Counted from the stretch's first letter, positions 26,937 to 36,102 are shown. The stretch is DNA of 63,307 nt from CAZLKN01 sp964560135 (GCA_964560135.1 CAZLKN010000011.1:1-63307); one strand, 5' to 3'. Notes: a model not told the origin generated them from the letters alone. Numbers and translations: made by a program.

Positions 26937-27481
26937 CCCATCTGGATCAGGTTCGCGAAGGCGTGGGTCACCGCGGGGACCGTCCAGGTCCCGCTCGCCC
27001 AACGCTGCCAGCCGAACACGAGCCCGGCGGCCACATCCACCGGCAGCACTTCCCATCCGTGGACGGGGACGTGGACCAGTCCGAACGCCACGGCCGTCAC
27101 CACAACAGCCACCGCGGGCCCGAGGGCCTCGAGGCGTCCATACAGCGCCCTGCGGAAGAACGCCTCCTGCGCCACAGCGGCGATCACGCTGGCCCCCGCG
27201 GCCCACACCGTGAACGGGTACTGGGGCATCGCCCATCCCCACCGCACGGCCGTGAAGGCGACCGCGCCGGCCATGAGGATCGCCGCGCGCGACGCGATCC
27301 CCGCCCGCGGCACCGCAGGCACGGGCACCAGGAGACCGATGAGCCCCACCGTCGCGGTGGCCACGACGGCCCAGGCGTCGACACGGCGGGCGCCGAGCGC
27401 GGCCAGTCCGGCCCCCAGCGCGATCGCGATCCATGCGCGCTCCGGGACACGTGAGACCACCCTCGTCGCGACGGCCATCAT
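26933..27481 (-). CDS. CPBP family intramembrane metalloprotease
   Basis: 182 residues, about six membrane helices. Conserved motif 1 EAFFRRALYGRL (EExxxR-like, here EAxxR), motif 2 FGLVHVPVHG, motif 3 THAFANL supply the glutamate, arginine and histidines. CPBP (Abi) proteases process membrane substrates such as prenylated or bacteriocin-related proteins. ATG 27481 overlaps the upstream lipoprotein stop. First Glu of the usual EExxxR is replaced by Gln (AQEAFFR). Its role in the metal run is unknown. Confidence 0.85.
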   Translation of the reverse strand: MMAVATRVVSRVPERAWIAIALGAGLAALGARRVDAWAVVATATVGLIGLLVPVPAVPRAGIASRAAILMAGAVAFTAVRWGWAMPQYPFTVWAAGASVIAAVAQEAFFRRALYGRLEALGPAVAVVVTAVAFGLVHVPVHGWEVLPVDVAAGLVFGWQRWASGTWTVPAVTHAFANLIQMG

Positions 27482-27879
27482 TCGGCGGTGAACGTCACGG
27501 AGTCGAGCACTCGGGGGTCGAAGGGGGCATGGTCGAGGGCGACGAACTCCACCTCCAGCAGGTACCGGCCGGGCCCGTCGAGCTCGACGGACTGTTCCAG
27601 GCCGAAGGTCTCGGAGACCACGCTGCCGTTCAGGATGATGTGGATGTGCCCTTCGTCGGGGGTGAGGTCCCGCGAGACCCGTTCCACCACCGTGCCGCCT
27701 TCCAGCTCCACCCGGATGGACACCGCGTCCCCGGTCACCACGTCGCCGGCGTGCGGCTCCAGGATGCGGACGCTCGCGGTCGAGCTCGGACGTTCCCCAC
27801 CCGGGGCGTCCTCGCCTCCGCAGCCCACCGCGAGGAGCACGAGCGCGGCGGCGACACCGATCAATCGTCGTCTGGTCAT
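27478..27879 (-). CDS. Small lipoprotein in the copper operon
   Basis: 133 residues from ATG 27879. Lipobox VLLAVGC (Cys about 20). The mature part is a beta-sandwich of about 100 residues with a GHIHIILNG stretch whose His pair could bind metal; an LDGPGRYLLEVEFVALDHAPF segment follows. Similar folds accompany CopC proteins. The start overlaps the CopCD stop by one ATGA unit. Unknown function; copper chaperone is an inference. Confidence 0.72.
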   Translation of the reverse strand: MTRRRLIGVAAALVLLAVGCGGEDAPGGERPSSTASVRILEPHAGDVVTGDAVSIRVELEGGTVVERVSRDLTPDEGHIHIILNGSVVSETFGLEQSVELDGPGRYLLEVEFVALDHAPFDPRVLDSVTFTAE

Positions 27880-29816
27880 CAGATCCTCTCCTCGAAGCAT
27901 GCCGTGAGCCGCTCCCCGTCCGCCTGTTCGAGGGACACCCCGATCCACCAGCGTCCCTCTTCCATCCGGGTGTTGCCGATGTAGTGGCCGGGGCTGAAGC
28001 GTCGCACCTCCATGTCCACGGGGTCGTCGCCGTCCGGGCCGAGTGCGGTGATGCGCAGCTCGCCGGTGATGGGCATCTCGTCGCCGTCCGCGCCGAAGAA
28101 CGTGAAGTGGGCATCGTTGCCCCCCGGCTCCCCGGGGTCGAGGTAGCCCTGGACGCTGCGTCCAGCGCCGAGCTGGGTGTTGTGCAGGGTGGGTTGCCCC
28201 GGAGTGGTGATCGATGTCGTCCGGCAGCGCGTCGCCACCGTGAACCGCACCTCGGCGGAGTCCGTGCCACGCTGGACGAGCACCACCGTCCGCCAGAGCC
28301 CGGGCACAGCCAGGTTCCCGCCGCGGCCGCGCCACACCCCGTCCCCCGCGTCGTCGAGCTCGAGGGTGGTCTCGGGCACGGCGGTCGCCTCGACGGGCTC
28401 GAAGCGCACCGCGATCCGGCCGGCGTCCACCGGTTCGCCGGTGTCGTAGTCGACGACCCTGACCTCGATGTCGTTCGAGCCGGCGTACCCGGGCTCGGCG
28501 GCGAAGACCACGCGGACGGTCGTCCCGGGATCGGATCCCTCCACCCGGATGCCGCCCTCCTCGGTCACCGCCGAGCCCGACGGGATCAGGCTCGCCAGCA
28601 GCGCTGTGGCCACGAACACCACCGCGGCGATCCCCAGCTCCCCGCCGGAGACGCGACGGAGACCCCGCAGGGAGGTCGGTGCGTCCGGCACGTTGCGGTA
28701 GCGGTTCACGGCGGCCAGGCCGAGCAGCACGACCAGCAGCGCGATCTTGACCGCGACAAGGCGCCCGTATCCCGTGCCGAGCAGCGCGCTCCACGACCCG
28801 ACCTCGTCGAGGGCGCGCACCGCCCCCGTCGCCGACACCACGGCCACCGCCACGAGGGCCACCGTCGAGAACCGCCGGACGGCCGAGGCCTTCTCTTCCC
28901 CGGGGGTGCCGCGCACGGCGGCGAGCAGTGTCACCAGTCCGCCGATCCACACCCCCGCGGCCAGCATGTGCGTCCACTGTGCGACGACGTGGAGCGACGC
29001 TGCGCCTCCCGCCGCGGCGTGGCCCGCGCCGACGTGGACGTACGCGGCGGCGGCTGCGCCGGTCCCCGCCACGAGGAGCGCGATCCTGCGGGCCGAGCCG
29101 CCGAGTCTGGACGCGACGAGCAGCACGAGGCCCGCGGCGACGAGCGCCAGGATGCGACCGGTGGCCGCCCGGCCGATGCCCGTCTGCACGAACCGTCCGA
29201 TCCCCACGCCCGCCGCCGACCGCTGGGCCGCCGCCAGGGCCAGCGACCCCACAGCGCCCGCGGCCAGCCCCGCCCAGGTGAGCCGGTGGACGACCGGCGC
29301 CGCCCCGCCGAAGAGCAGTGCACCCATCCAGGCGGAGCCAAGCAGGAGGGCCAGCCCGGCGTAGAAGATCCATCGGCCGGCGACCTCCAGCGGCGACAAC
29401 GGCGGGCTTCTGGCCACATCCGCCGCGGGTCGGACCTCGTCCGGATCGACGTTGACCCCGAAGGCGTAGGCGCCCCCGGTGACGTGGCCGTCCACGGTTG
29501 AGTACGCCCGCCAGGTGACGGTGTACACGCCGTCGGGCACATCGGCGATCTCCACCCGCAGGGTTGCGGGCTCGCCCGCCAGGGTCTCCGCGTCGCCCCG
29601 GTGGTAGGTCTGCCCTTCCGCGTCGATGACCCGGACCTCCGACAGCTCGGGGTCGGGGACCTCCGTCAAGCGGAGAAGGACCTCGCCCGGCCCCCGTTCC
29701 AGGACCGTCGCGTCGGCAGGCTCGGCGGACACGAGCAGCGCGTGCCCGGCCGCCGGTCCGGCGACGAGAACCAGTGCCAACGGGGCCGTCGCAAGCGCGA
29801 GGACGAACCGTCTCAT
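27879..29816 (-). CDS. Copper resistance CopC-CopD fusion protein
   Basis: 645 residues. Signal peptide, then a CopC domain (about 25-120) starting directly at GHALLV, so the mature N-terminal His can be a Cu(II) ligand, with STVDGHVTGG supplying further Asp/His ligands. Next an eight-helix CopD membrane domain (about 145-410), then a C-terminal beta-rich extracytoplasmic domain (about 430-645) resembling FixH/YtkA-type modules. It probably moves or buffers copper across the cytoplasmic membrane. ATGA overlaps link it to both neighbours. Confidence 0.88.
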   Translation of the reverse strand: MRRFVLALATAPLALVLVAGPAAGHALLVSAEPADATVLERGPGEVLLRLTEVPDPELSEVRVIDAEGQTYHRGDAETLAGEPATLRVEIADVPDGVYTVTWRAYSTVDGHVTGGAYAFGVNVDPDEVRPAADVARSPPLSPLEVAGRWIFYAGLALLLGSAWMGALLFGGAAPVVHRLTWAGLAAGAVGSLALAAAQRSAAGVGIGRFVQTGIGRAATGRILALVAAGLVLLVASRLGGSARRIALLVAGTGAAAAAYVHVGAGHAAAGGAASLHVVAQWTHMLAAGVWIGGLVTLLAAVRGTPGEEKASAVRRFSTVALVAVAVVSATGAVRALDEVGSWSALLGTGYGRLVAVKIALLVVLLGLAAVNRYRNVPDAPTSLRGLRRVSGGELGIAAVVFVATALLASLIPSGSAVTEEGGIRVEGSDPGTTVRVVFAAEPGYAGSNDIEVRVVDYDTGEPVDAGRIAVRFEPVEATAVPETTLELDDAGDGVWRGRGGNLAVPGLWRTVVLVQRGTDSAEVRFTVATRCRTTSITTPGQPTLHNTQLGAGRSVQGYLDPGEPGGNDAHFTFFGADGDEMPITGELRITALGPDGDDPVDMEVRRFSPGHYIGNTRMEEGRWWIGVSLEQADGERLTACFEERI

Positions 29817-30439
29817 CCGGCGGGCGCCCCCCGGCGGCGGGCCAGAACCAGCGCGAGCGCCACGAGCCCGGCCAGCAGGCCGGCGACGCCGGCCGCCAGG
29901 GCGAGCTTCGCCGTGCTGTCGGCACCCTCGGCGGCGGCCACCGCGTCATCCAGCCGGGGGCCGAGACGCTCCATCGACTGCGCGAGCTCGGCCCGCGAGG
30001 GGTCTTGGGCGGGGAACTCGATGTCCGCCGTCCCCTGCACCTCGTCGAAGCCGGGGGGGCCGAAGCTCTGGTCGATCTCCTCGCCGTCGATCTCCCCGGT
30101 GAACTGGAAGGTGTAGGCCCCGGGCCGGGTCGGCACGAGGTCCGCGCGGTACTCCCCGGGCTCCCCGAAGACCGGCTGGAGCGGCCGGGGGCCGGTGCTC
30201 TCGTCCCCGAAGCGCACCTCCACCTCGAGGTTCTCGTGGGCGGCCTCCACGGGCTGGCCGCCGCGGCGCACGACGAGCTGCACGGCGTTCTGCGAGCCGA
30301 CGTAGGCGGGTTCCACGGCCCAGCCGACGACGAATTCGAGCGCGCCGATCTCCTGCCGCTCATGCGCCACCGCACGGACACCCGCGACGACCACCAGCAG
30401 GCAGCTGAGCAGCGACATGCAGATGCGCTTCCGCGTCAT
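29813..30439 (-). CDS. Copper-operon secreted protein with C-terminal membrane anchor
   Basis: 208 residues. Signal peptide ending near VAHERQ; a beta-sandwich region with paired repeats (VVGWAVEPAYVGSQNAVQLVV, FQFTGEIDGEEI); a C-terminal helix (LALAAGVAGLLAGLVALALVLA) before an Arg-rich end. Typical partner of CopC/CopD operons, function not established. A strong AGGAGGT ribosome site precedes the ATG. Confidence 0.75.
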   Translation of the reverse strand: MTRKRICMSLLSCLLVVVAGVRAVAHERQEIGALEFVVGWAVEPAYVGSQNAVQLVVRRGGQPVEAAHENLEVEVRFGDESTGPRPLQPVFGEPGEYRADLVPTRPGAYTFQFTGEIDGEEIDQSFGPPGFDEVQGTADIEFPAQDPSRAELAQSMERLGPRLDDAVAAAEGADSTAKLALAAGVAGLLAGLVALALVLARRRGAPAG

Positions 30440-30475
30440 CGGTGATACCTCCTGGTCTGGCTTGTTACGGGGTGG

Positions 30476-31060
30476 CTAGACGAGGAGGACGGGCGGTCCG
30501 CGGCATTCGAAGGCGACGAAGGGTCGACTGCGCAGAGGAACGTGGGCTGTCGCGATCAGCAGGCGGACCGGACCGCGAGCCGGTGACGCCCCGAGGGTCG
30601 CCAGGAACACACCCGCTCGTTCGAACAGCCGCAGGACGAGTGCGCCCAGGACGGCGACCATGAGCTGGGCGGCGATCCCCGTCCACAGCACAGGGCCCGT
30701 CGCCACCCACAGCGGAGCGCCGACCGCCGCGCGCTCGACGATCTCCAGCATCACGAACCCGCCGGTCTGCAGCGCGGCCAGCGTCGCCGCGGTCCCGCCG
30801 AGCCCGAACCGTCCCCCGGCTGTACCCCGCCTGCGTAAGCACCCGACACCCAGAGCCGCGACCAATGCGGCGACGGCGAGGGCGCCGGCCACCCAGGCTG
30901 CCCCCGGCAGGTATCCATGCCCGGTCCGGGCGAGCACGGCATGGCGGTGATCCGCCGAGGAGATCGCAGCGAGGTAACCGAGCTGGTGCCCGGCGACGAT
31001 GCCCCCGACGGACGTCCCGACGAGGGCCGCCGAGCGCAGCGACCGGACCAGCGGCGTCAT
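30476..31060 (-). CDS. Multi-pass membrane protein, first gene of the copper run
   Basis: 194 residues with four predicted membrane helices. Conserved-looking motifs are GHQLGYLAA and TGHGYLPGA near the N-terminal half and the C-terminal FVAFECRGPP, which ends in an exposed Cys. I do not recognise the family. Being first in the run and 36 bp upstream of the anchored protein, it probably belongs to the same transcript; His and Cys positions could bind copper (inference). Confidence 0.7.
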   Translation of the reverse strand: MTPLVRSLRSAALVGTSVGGIVAGHQLGYLAAISSADHRHAVLARTGHGYLPGAAWVAGALAVAALVAALGVGCLRRRGTAGGRFGLGGTAATLAALQTGGFVMLEIVERAAVGAPLWVATGPVLWTGIAAQLMVAVLGALVLRLFERAGVFLATLGASPARGPVRLLIATAHVPLRSRPFVAFECRGPPVLLV

Positions 31061-31147
31061 GAATCGAGTCTACGTGTTCCGAGAACGAGGGACGGCGGCC
31101 CGCTTGAACGAGGGCCGCCGTCCGCGATCCATCCGCTCGTCGTGTGT

Positions 31148-31561
31148 TCAGCTACGCCGACCGCGCGAGATCCCCGCCTTCTTCAGGAGCACTGCCGGCA
31201 CACCCATCGCCCGCCAAGCGGCGTACGAGATACCCTTCTCTTCGCCGTACGCCTTGGCGTCCTTCACGAAGTCGTCCTCGTACTTCGAGAGGTCGTTGGC
31301 CGCCTGCAAGCGCTCCCTCTCCTTCTCCAGATCCATCCGCTCCTGCACCAGTTTGAGCTTCTGGAGTGGCGTCGCGTCCGCAAGCTTCACCTCGATCGCA
31401 TCCAGCTGCTTCTTGATCGACTCCGGGGTCCGCTTCCGTCCGCGGCGAGGCTTGTGCTTCTCGAGAGCCTCGAGGTACCGCCGGACGCTTCCTACATGCT
31501 CACGGCCGGAGCGACCGCCTTTTGCCGATGTCGTCGATGCCTGCTTCGTACGTTTGGCCAT
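31148..31561 (-). CDS. Small basic coiled-coil protein of unknown function
   Basis: 137 residues from ATG 31561, with strong GAAAGGAG ribosome site and a -10 at 31588-31593. Lys/Arg-rich N terminus (to about 50, with GRKRTPESI), heptad-type helix about 45-100 (LDAIEVKLADATPLQKLKLV), then a compact GISYAAWRAMGVP segment near the C terminus. The basic charge and helix suggest a nucleic-acid-binding or nucleoid-associated role, but no family was recognised. It lies beside an AT-rich pocket that may mark acquired DNA. Confidence 0.75.
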   Translation of the reverse strand: MAKRTKQASTTSAKGGRSGREHVGSVRRYLEALEKHKPRRGRKRTPESIKKQLDAIEVKLADATPLQKLKLVQERMDLEKERERLQAANDLSKYEDDFVKDAKAYGEEKGISYAAWRAMGVPAVLLKKAGISRGRRS

Positions 31562-31587
31562 GCATAAGCTCCTTTCGAAGAGGACGG

Positions 31588-31620
31588 AGTATACAGCAAT
31601 TGAGATGCATAGTAACGGAA
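31588..31620 (-). promoter_or_regulatory. Promoter of the small coiled-coil gene
   Basis: On the minus strand a good -10 TATACT lies at 31588-31593; 17 bp upstream a GTTACT hexamer is a weak -35. The -10 is about 27 bases before the ATG at 31561, leaving a short leader that holds the GAAAGGAG site. The sequence is AT-rich compared with its surroundings. Confidence 0.45.
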
Positions 31621-31810
31621 CCCTCACGGCGATGGTAGGACCCTGAACAAAATACCAAACCACCGGTCATCTATATCAAACAAGCATCGACCATACGAGA
31701 ATTCCCGCGCATCGACGTCGGCCGGGACGCGAGGTCCACTCGATTGCAGTTCGCGCGGACCGAGCTCTTTCCGCATCCCTCGGAGGATGCTCACAGGTAG
31801 GCTGGAGACC

Positions 31811-32230
31811 ATGTCGGACCACACATCCACGCTGAGGAACGCCCTCGAGGGAGCAGGGCTTCGCACCACGAAACAGCGCCTGGCCGTACTCGAAGCGCTC
31901 GCCCGGCGCGACGACGCTGTGACCGCCCAGGAGCTCCATCAGGAGCTGCTACGGCGCGACGAGCGCACCGGACTGGCCACGGTCTACCGGACACTCGCGG
32001 CCCTTGCCGAAGCCGGCGAGCTCGACACCTTCCAGCGCGAGGGCGAGCAGGCCTTCCGGCTCTGCGGCACCGACCACCACCACCATCTGGTCTGCGAGTC
32101 CTGTGGCTCGGTCCAGGAGGTCGCGGGCGACGAGGTGGAGACCTGGGTCGCGCGCACCGCACGCAGGCACGAGTTTCGGGTAACCGGCCACCGGGCCGAC
32201 ATCTTCGGTGTGTGCCGCTCGTGCCGCTGA
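31811..32230 (+). CDS. Fur family transcriptional regulator (Zur/Fur-like), second copy
   Basis: 139 residues from ATG 31811. Winged helix RTGLATVYRTLAALAEAGEL, then metal domain with DHHHHLVCESCGSV and FGVCRSC: three or four adjacent His plus two CxxC pairs. Tandem His and the CxxC pair typify Zur/Fur repressors. Divergent from the coiled-coil gene, separated by a 249-bp AT-rich gap, and 43 bp upstream of the ABC exporter. The target genes are unknown. Confidence 0.86.
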   Translation: MSDHTSTLRNALEGAGLRTTKQRLAVLEALARRDDAVTAQELHQELLRRDERTGLATVYRTLAALAEAGELDTFQREGEQAFRLCGTDHHHHLVCESCGSVQEVAGDEVETWVARTARRHEFRVTGHRADIFGVCRSCR

Positions 32231-32273
32231 CCGTCGCGCGGGCGAGGGCCGGACGACCCTCATACTGGAAGCG

Positions 32274-34127
32274 ATGATCATCGGTCCCCACCTCCGTCAG
32301 GCCCGGATGGGCATCGACCAGACCACGGGGATCCCCCGCGGACTCTGGCGACGCGTGGCCGTGTTCGCCAAACCCCACGCCCGTCGTATCGTCGCGTTCC
32401 TCGTTTTCTCGGTCGGGGCGTCGTTCGCCGCGCTGATCCCACCGCTGCTGTTCCGCGAGATCATCGACACCGCAATCCCCCGCGCCGACCAGCGCCTGCT
32501 GGCCTTCCTCGGCCTCGCTGCCGTCGGCGCCGTGCTCGCGAACGCGGTCCTGGCGCTCGTTGCGCGGTGGTTCTCGGCCCGGGTGGGAGAAGGTGTGATC
32601 TTCGACCTCCGCTCGACCCTGTTCGACCGCATCCAGCGGATGCCGATCTCCTTCTTCACCCGCACCCAGACGGGTTCGCTGATCACCCGGCTGAACACCG
32701 ACGTGGTAGGGGCGCAGTCCGCGCTCACCAACACCCTCGGCGGCCTCGTGACCAACGCGATCACCGTCCTCATGACATTGGCGGTCATGCTGCGGCTGGA
32801 GTGGCGTCTGACCCTGCTTGCCCTCGTCGTCCTGCCGGTGTTCGTCCTGCCCGCACGTCGGGTGGGCCGCCGGCTGCAGGCCATCACCCGGGAGCAGATG
32901 AACCACAACGCCGCCATGAACTCGCAGATGACCGAGCGGTTCAACGTCGCGGGTGCCCTGCTCGTGAAACTGTTCGGACGCTACGACGAGGAGGCCGGGA
33001 ACTTCGGCCGGCGGGCCGGCCGCGTCCGGGACATCGGGATCCGGCAGGCGATCCTGATGCGCGGATTCTTCCTCGCGCTCGGCGTGGTGGCCGCCGTCGG
33101 CACCGCCGCCGTGTACTGGGCCGGCGGATGGATGGTGATCACGGGAGCCCTCACGGTCGGCACCATGGTCAGCCTCGCCGTGTACGTCACGCAGCTCTAC
33201 CAGCCACTGACGCAGCTCACCAACGCCCGCGTGGACCTGATGACGGCCTTCGTGAGCTTCGACCGCGTCTTCGAGGTGCTGGACCTTCCGCAGACCGTGG
33301 CCGAGAGCCCCGACGCGCACAAACTGACCGGCCCCCGGGGCCACGTCGTATTCGAGGACGTGCGTTTCCGCTACCCCGGCCCGGACGAGATCCCGATCGG
33401 ATCCCTGGAGGGCAAGAGGGAGACGGGCGGCCCGGGGGACTGGGTCCTCGACGGCGTATCCTTCGAGGTGCCGCAGGGCCGCATGGTGGCGCTCGTGGGC
33501 CCGTCGGGGGCCGGGAAGACCACGATCTCCTCGCTCGTCCCGCGCCTCCACGACGTCACCGAGGGACGGGTCCTCTTCGACGGCCACGACGTCCGCGACC
33601 TCACGCTGGATTCGCTGCAGGCTGCGATCGGGATCGTGACCCAGGACGCCCACCTCTTCCACGAAACCATCCGCGAGAACCTGCTCTACGCGCGTCCTGA
33701 CGCCACGGACGACCAGATCGTCGACGCCTGCCGCGCTGCGCGGATCCACGACCTGATCGCGTCGCTGTCCGACGGCTACGACACCGTGGTCGGCGATCGC
33801 GGCTACCGGCTGTCCGGCGGGGAGAAGCAGCGGCTGGCGATCGCCCGGGTGCTCCTGAAGGACCCGGCGTTCGTGATCCTCGACGAAGCCACCGCGCACC
33901 TCGACTCGACCTCGGAGTCGCTGATCCAGCAGGCGCTCGCGGAGGTGCTGTCCGGACGGTCGAGCCTCGTGATCGCGCACCGGCTGTCCACGATCGTCCG
34001 CGCCGACGAGATCCTGGTGCTGGAGGCCGGACGGATCGTCGAACGCGGACGTCACGGGCTGCTGGTCGCCGCCGGGGGCCTGTACTCCGAGCTCTACCGC
34101 ACGCAGTTCGCCGATGTGGCGGGCTGA
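32274..34127 (+). CDS. ABC multidrug/lipid exporter, fused membrane and ATPase domains
   Basis: 617 residues; half-transporter that works as a homodimer. N-terminal six-helix domain (about 35-330) with the ABC-exporter coupling segments, then ATPase: Walker A GPSGAGKTT, signature LSGGEKQR, Walker B FVILDEATAHLD, switch His in VIAHRLST. Start ATG 32274; upstream in-frame ATG at 32208 lies within the Fur gene and is rejected. The substrate is unknown. Confidence 0.9.
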   Translation: MIIGPHLRQARMGIDQTTGIPRGLWRRVAVFAKPHARRIVAFLVFSVGASFAALIPPLLFREIIDTAIPRADQRLLAFLGLAAVGAVLANAVLALVARWFSARVGEGVIFDLRSTLFDRIQRMPISFFTRTQTGSLITRLNTDVVGAQSALTNTLGGLVTNAITVLMTLAVMLRLEWRLTLLALVVLPVFVLPARRVGRRLQAITREQMNHNAAMNSQMTERFNVAGALLVKLFGRYDEEAGNFGRRAGRVRDIGIRQAILMRGFFLALGVVAAVGTAAVYWAGGWMVITGALTVGTMVSLAVYVTQLYQPLTQLTNARVDLMTAFVSFDRVFEVLDLPQTVAESPDAHKLTGPRGHVVFEDVRFRYPGPDEIPIGSLEGKRETGGPGDWVLDGVSFEVPQGRMVALVGPSGAGKTTISSLVPRLHDVTEGRVLFDGHDVRDLTLDSLQAAIGIVTQDAHLFHETIRENLLYARPDATDDQIVDACRAARIHDLIASLSDGYDTVVGDRGYRLSGGEKQRLAIARVLLKDPAFVILDEATAHLDSTSESLIQQALAEVLSGRSSLVIAHRLSTIVRADEILVLEAGRIVERGRHGLLVAAGGLYSELYRTQFADVAG

Positions 34128-34134
34128 GCCGGAT

Positions 34135-34152
34135 CACGCCTCATGAGGCGTG
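34135..34152. terminator. Palindrome between convergent exporter and ychF genes
   Basis: CACGCCTCATGAGGCGTG is a perfect 18-bp palindrome covering the last codons of ychF and the gap to the exporter stop. In RNA it gives a short stem in either direction; there is no U-tract. Probably the bidirectional end of both transcripts. Confidence 0.4.
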
Positions 34153-35127
34153 GCGGATCAGCAGGACGTCGCCTTCTTTGACCTCGTAGTCCTTGCCCTC
34201 GAGCCGCACGAGCCCCTTCGCCTTCGCGGCGTCGAAGGACCCGGCCCCCATCAGGTCGTCGAAGGCAACGGTCTCGGCCCGGATGAAGCCGCGTTCGAGG
34301 TCCGAGTGGATCGTCCCCGCGGCCTGCGGGGCCTTCGTCCCACTCGGGACCTCCCAGGCCCGCGACTCGGTGGGCCCGGTGGTCAGGAACGTGACGAGGC
34401 CCAGCAGATCGTAGACGGAGCGAACGAAACGCTTCGTGGCCGAGGCCTCGACACCGTATTCGGCGAGCAGCGACGCGGCGTCTGACTCCGGGAGCTCCGC
34501 CGCCTCGGCCTCCAGCAGACCCCGGATCAGCACCCGCGGCTCGGGCACGCTCGGGGGCTCGGCCCCCGTCTCGTCGGTGTTGATCACGTGCAGGACGGGC
34601 TTGACCGTGAGCAGGGTCAGGAGCTTGAGGACGCGGAACTCCTCCGGCTCCCACCTCTCCTCGGCGAGCCACCGATCCTCGGACAGCACCGCCTCGGCAC
34701 GCTCGCACACCGCGAGCTCATCCTTGGCCTCCTTCGCCCCCGACTTCGCCTGCTTGCGGGCCCGCTCGGTCGCCTTCTCGAGGGTCTGGAGGTCGGCGAC
34801 CGCGAGCTCGGCCCGGAAGGTGAGCAGATCGCGGGCCGGGTCGGGGTCGTCGCCGAAAGCGCGGAGCACGACGGCCAGCGCGTCGGCCTCACGGGCGGCA
34901 TGCAGCGACTGGGCGTCGAGGCCGGCGGTGTCCACCAGGCGCACCTGCGAGTAGGTGAGCTTCTTCGACCCTTCCGTGCCGGCCAGCGCGTCCACCCGGG
35001 GGTCGGGCACGCTCACGACGGCGAGGTTGGCCTTCCGTCCGCCGGCCTGGGCGTGCCCACGGGAGACCGCCTCCCACACTGTGGACTTCCCGGAGAACGG
35101 CAGGCCGACGATCGCGACGTCCTTCAT
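34141..35127 (-). CDS. ychF: YchF-family (OLA1) ribosome-associated ATPase
   Basis: 328 residues from ATG 35127, somewhat shorter than the usual 360. G1 loop GLPFSGKST 8-16; G3 DTAG near 70; the G4 loop is NTDE (NxxE) rather than NKxD, the feature that shifts YchF to ATP. The C-terminal TGS domain is visible (TGPTESRAWEVPSGT, AAGTIHSDLERGFI). Coiled-coil arm between about 100 and 160 is rich in Ala/Glu/Lys. Start fits a short leader before the DMT gene. Confidence 0.93.
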   Translation of the reverse strand: MKDVAIVGLPFSGKSTVWEAVSRGHAQAGGRKANLAVVSVPDPRVDALAGTEGSKKLTYSQVRLVDTAGLDAQSLHAAREADALAVVLRAFGDDPDPARDLLTFRAELAVADLQTLEKATERARKQAKSGAKEAKDELAVCERAEAVLSEDRWLAEERWEPEEFRVLKLLTLLTVKPVLHVINTDETGAEPPSVPEPRVLIRGLLEAEAAELPESDAASLLAEYGVEASATKRFVRSVYDLLGLVTFLTTGPTESRAWEVPSGTKAPQAAGTIHSDLERGFIRAETVAFDDLMGAGSFDAAKAKGLVRLEGKDYEVKEGDVLLIRHAS

Positions 35128-35178
35128 CTGCGCTCCTTGTCGTGTTCGTGTCCCGTGGCAGGATACGTGAGCTTCCCT

Positions 35179-36102
35179 ATGTCCGAGCGACCGACACCCA
35201 CCCAGCGCGCCTACACCCCGGCCGGCCTCGCCGCCGCGGGTGGGACGATGCTTGCCTGGGGGATCGGGATCGTGCTCATCAAGCAGACCACTGCACCCTT
35301 CGTGGTCGTGTCCTTCTACCGGTTGGTGTTCGCACTGCCCTTCCTGCTCGCAGCGTGGCTGCTGTCCTCGGAGCGCTCGTTGCCGTGGCGGGTGGCGGGG
35401 TTCGGGGGCGGGCTGTTCGCGATCCACCAGGTGTTCCACTTCGGGGCGCTGCGGTACTCGACGGCGGCGGTGGTGACGATCCTGTTCGCGCTCCAGCCGA
35501 TCCTCGTCGGCGCCACCGGACGCCGGGTCACCGGTGAGCGAACCACGCCGCTGTTCTACCTGTGGGCCGGGATCGCGATCTGCGGATCGGCGACGCTCGT
35601 CGTCGCCTCCGCCGGCACCCCTGAGGCCACGACGCTGGGCACCGTCCTCGCCGTCGGGAACCTGTTCGCCTTCTCCGCCTACTACCTGGCCACCAAGCGG
35701 GCCCGGGAACGGGTCGGGACGGCGTCCTGGCTGCTCGTGATGACGGGGACCGCGGCGGTGCCCATCGGACTGCTGGCCCTGGCCACAGGCGGCGGGTTCG
35801 GGGCCCCCGCGGGGGACGAGTGGATCGTCCTGCTCCTGCTCGGGCTCATCCCCGGCTCCGCCGGCCACATGCTGATCACCTGGGCGCATCCGCGGATCCA
35901 CGCCGCGGCCTCGTCCGCGGTGATCCTCGGTGTGCCGGTGGTGGCCTCGGCGGGGGCCGCGATCACCGTGGGAGAAACCTTCGGGGTCTGGCACGTGGTG
36001 GGCGGCCTGATCGCCCTCTCCGGCGCCGCGATGGCGATGCGCTACCTGCCCCCACCCGAACGCGACGAAGCCGCGGACACCTACGGCGAAGCCGTCACGT
36101 GA
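35179..36102 (+). CDS. DMT-superfamily EamA-type transporter
   Basis: 307 residues with ten predicted helices arranged as two EamA repeats; the first has WGIGIVLIKQTTAP and VSFYRLVFALPF, the second begins near NLFAFSAYYLATKRARE. Exports or exchanges small metabolites; the substrate cannot be told. Starts with ATG 35179, 51 bp from the divergent ychF start. Its stop lies 35 bp before the inverted-module cluster. Confidence 0.87.
   Translation: MSERPTPTQRAYTPAGLAAAGGTMLAWGIGIVLIKQTTAPFVVVSFYRLVFALPFLLAAWLLSSERSLPWRVAGFGGGLFAIHQVFHFGALRYSTAAVVTILFALQPILVGATGRRVTGERTTPLFYLWAGIAICGSATLVVASAGTPEATTLGTVLAVGNLFAFSAYYLATKRARERVGTASWLLVMTGTAAVPIGLLALATGGGFGAPAGDEWIVLLLLGLIPGSAGHMLITWAHPRIHAAASSAVILGVPVVASAGAAITVGETFGVWHVVGGLIALSGAAMAMRYLPPPERDEAADTYGEAVT

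Noticed and set aside
32208..32273. Upstream ATG for the ABC exporter
   Set aside because: It lies inside the coding end of the Fur gene; the ATG at 32274 follows it and gives a normal exporter N terminus.
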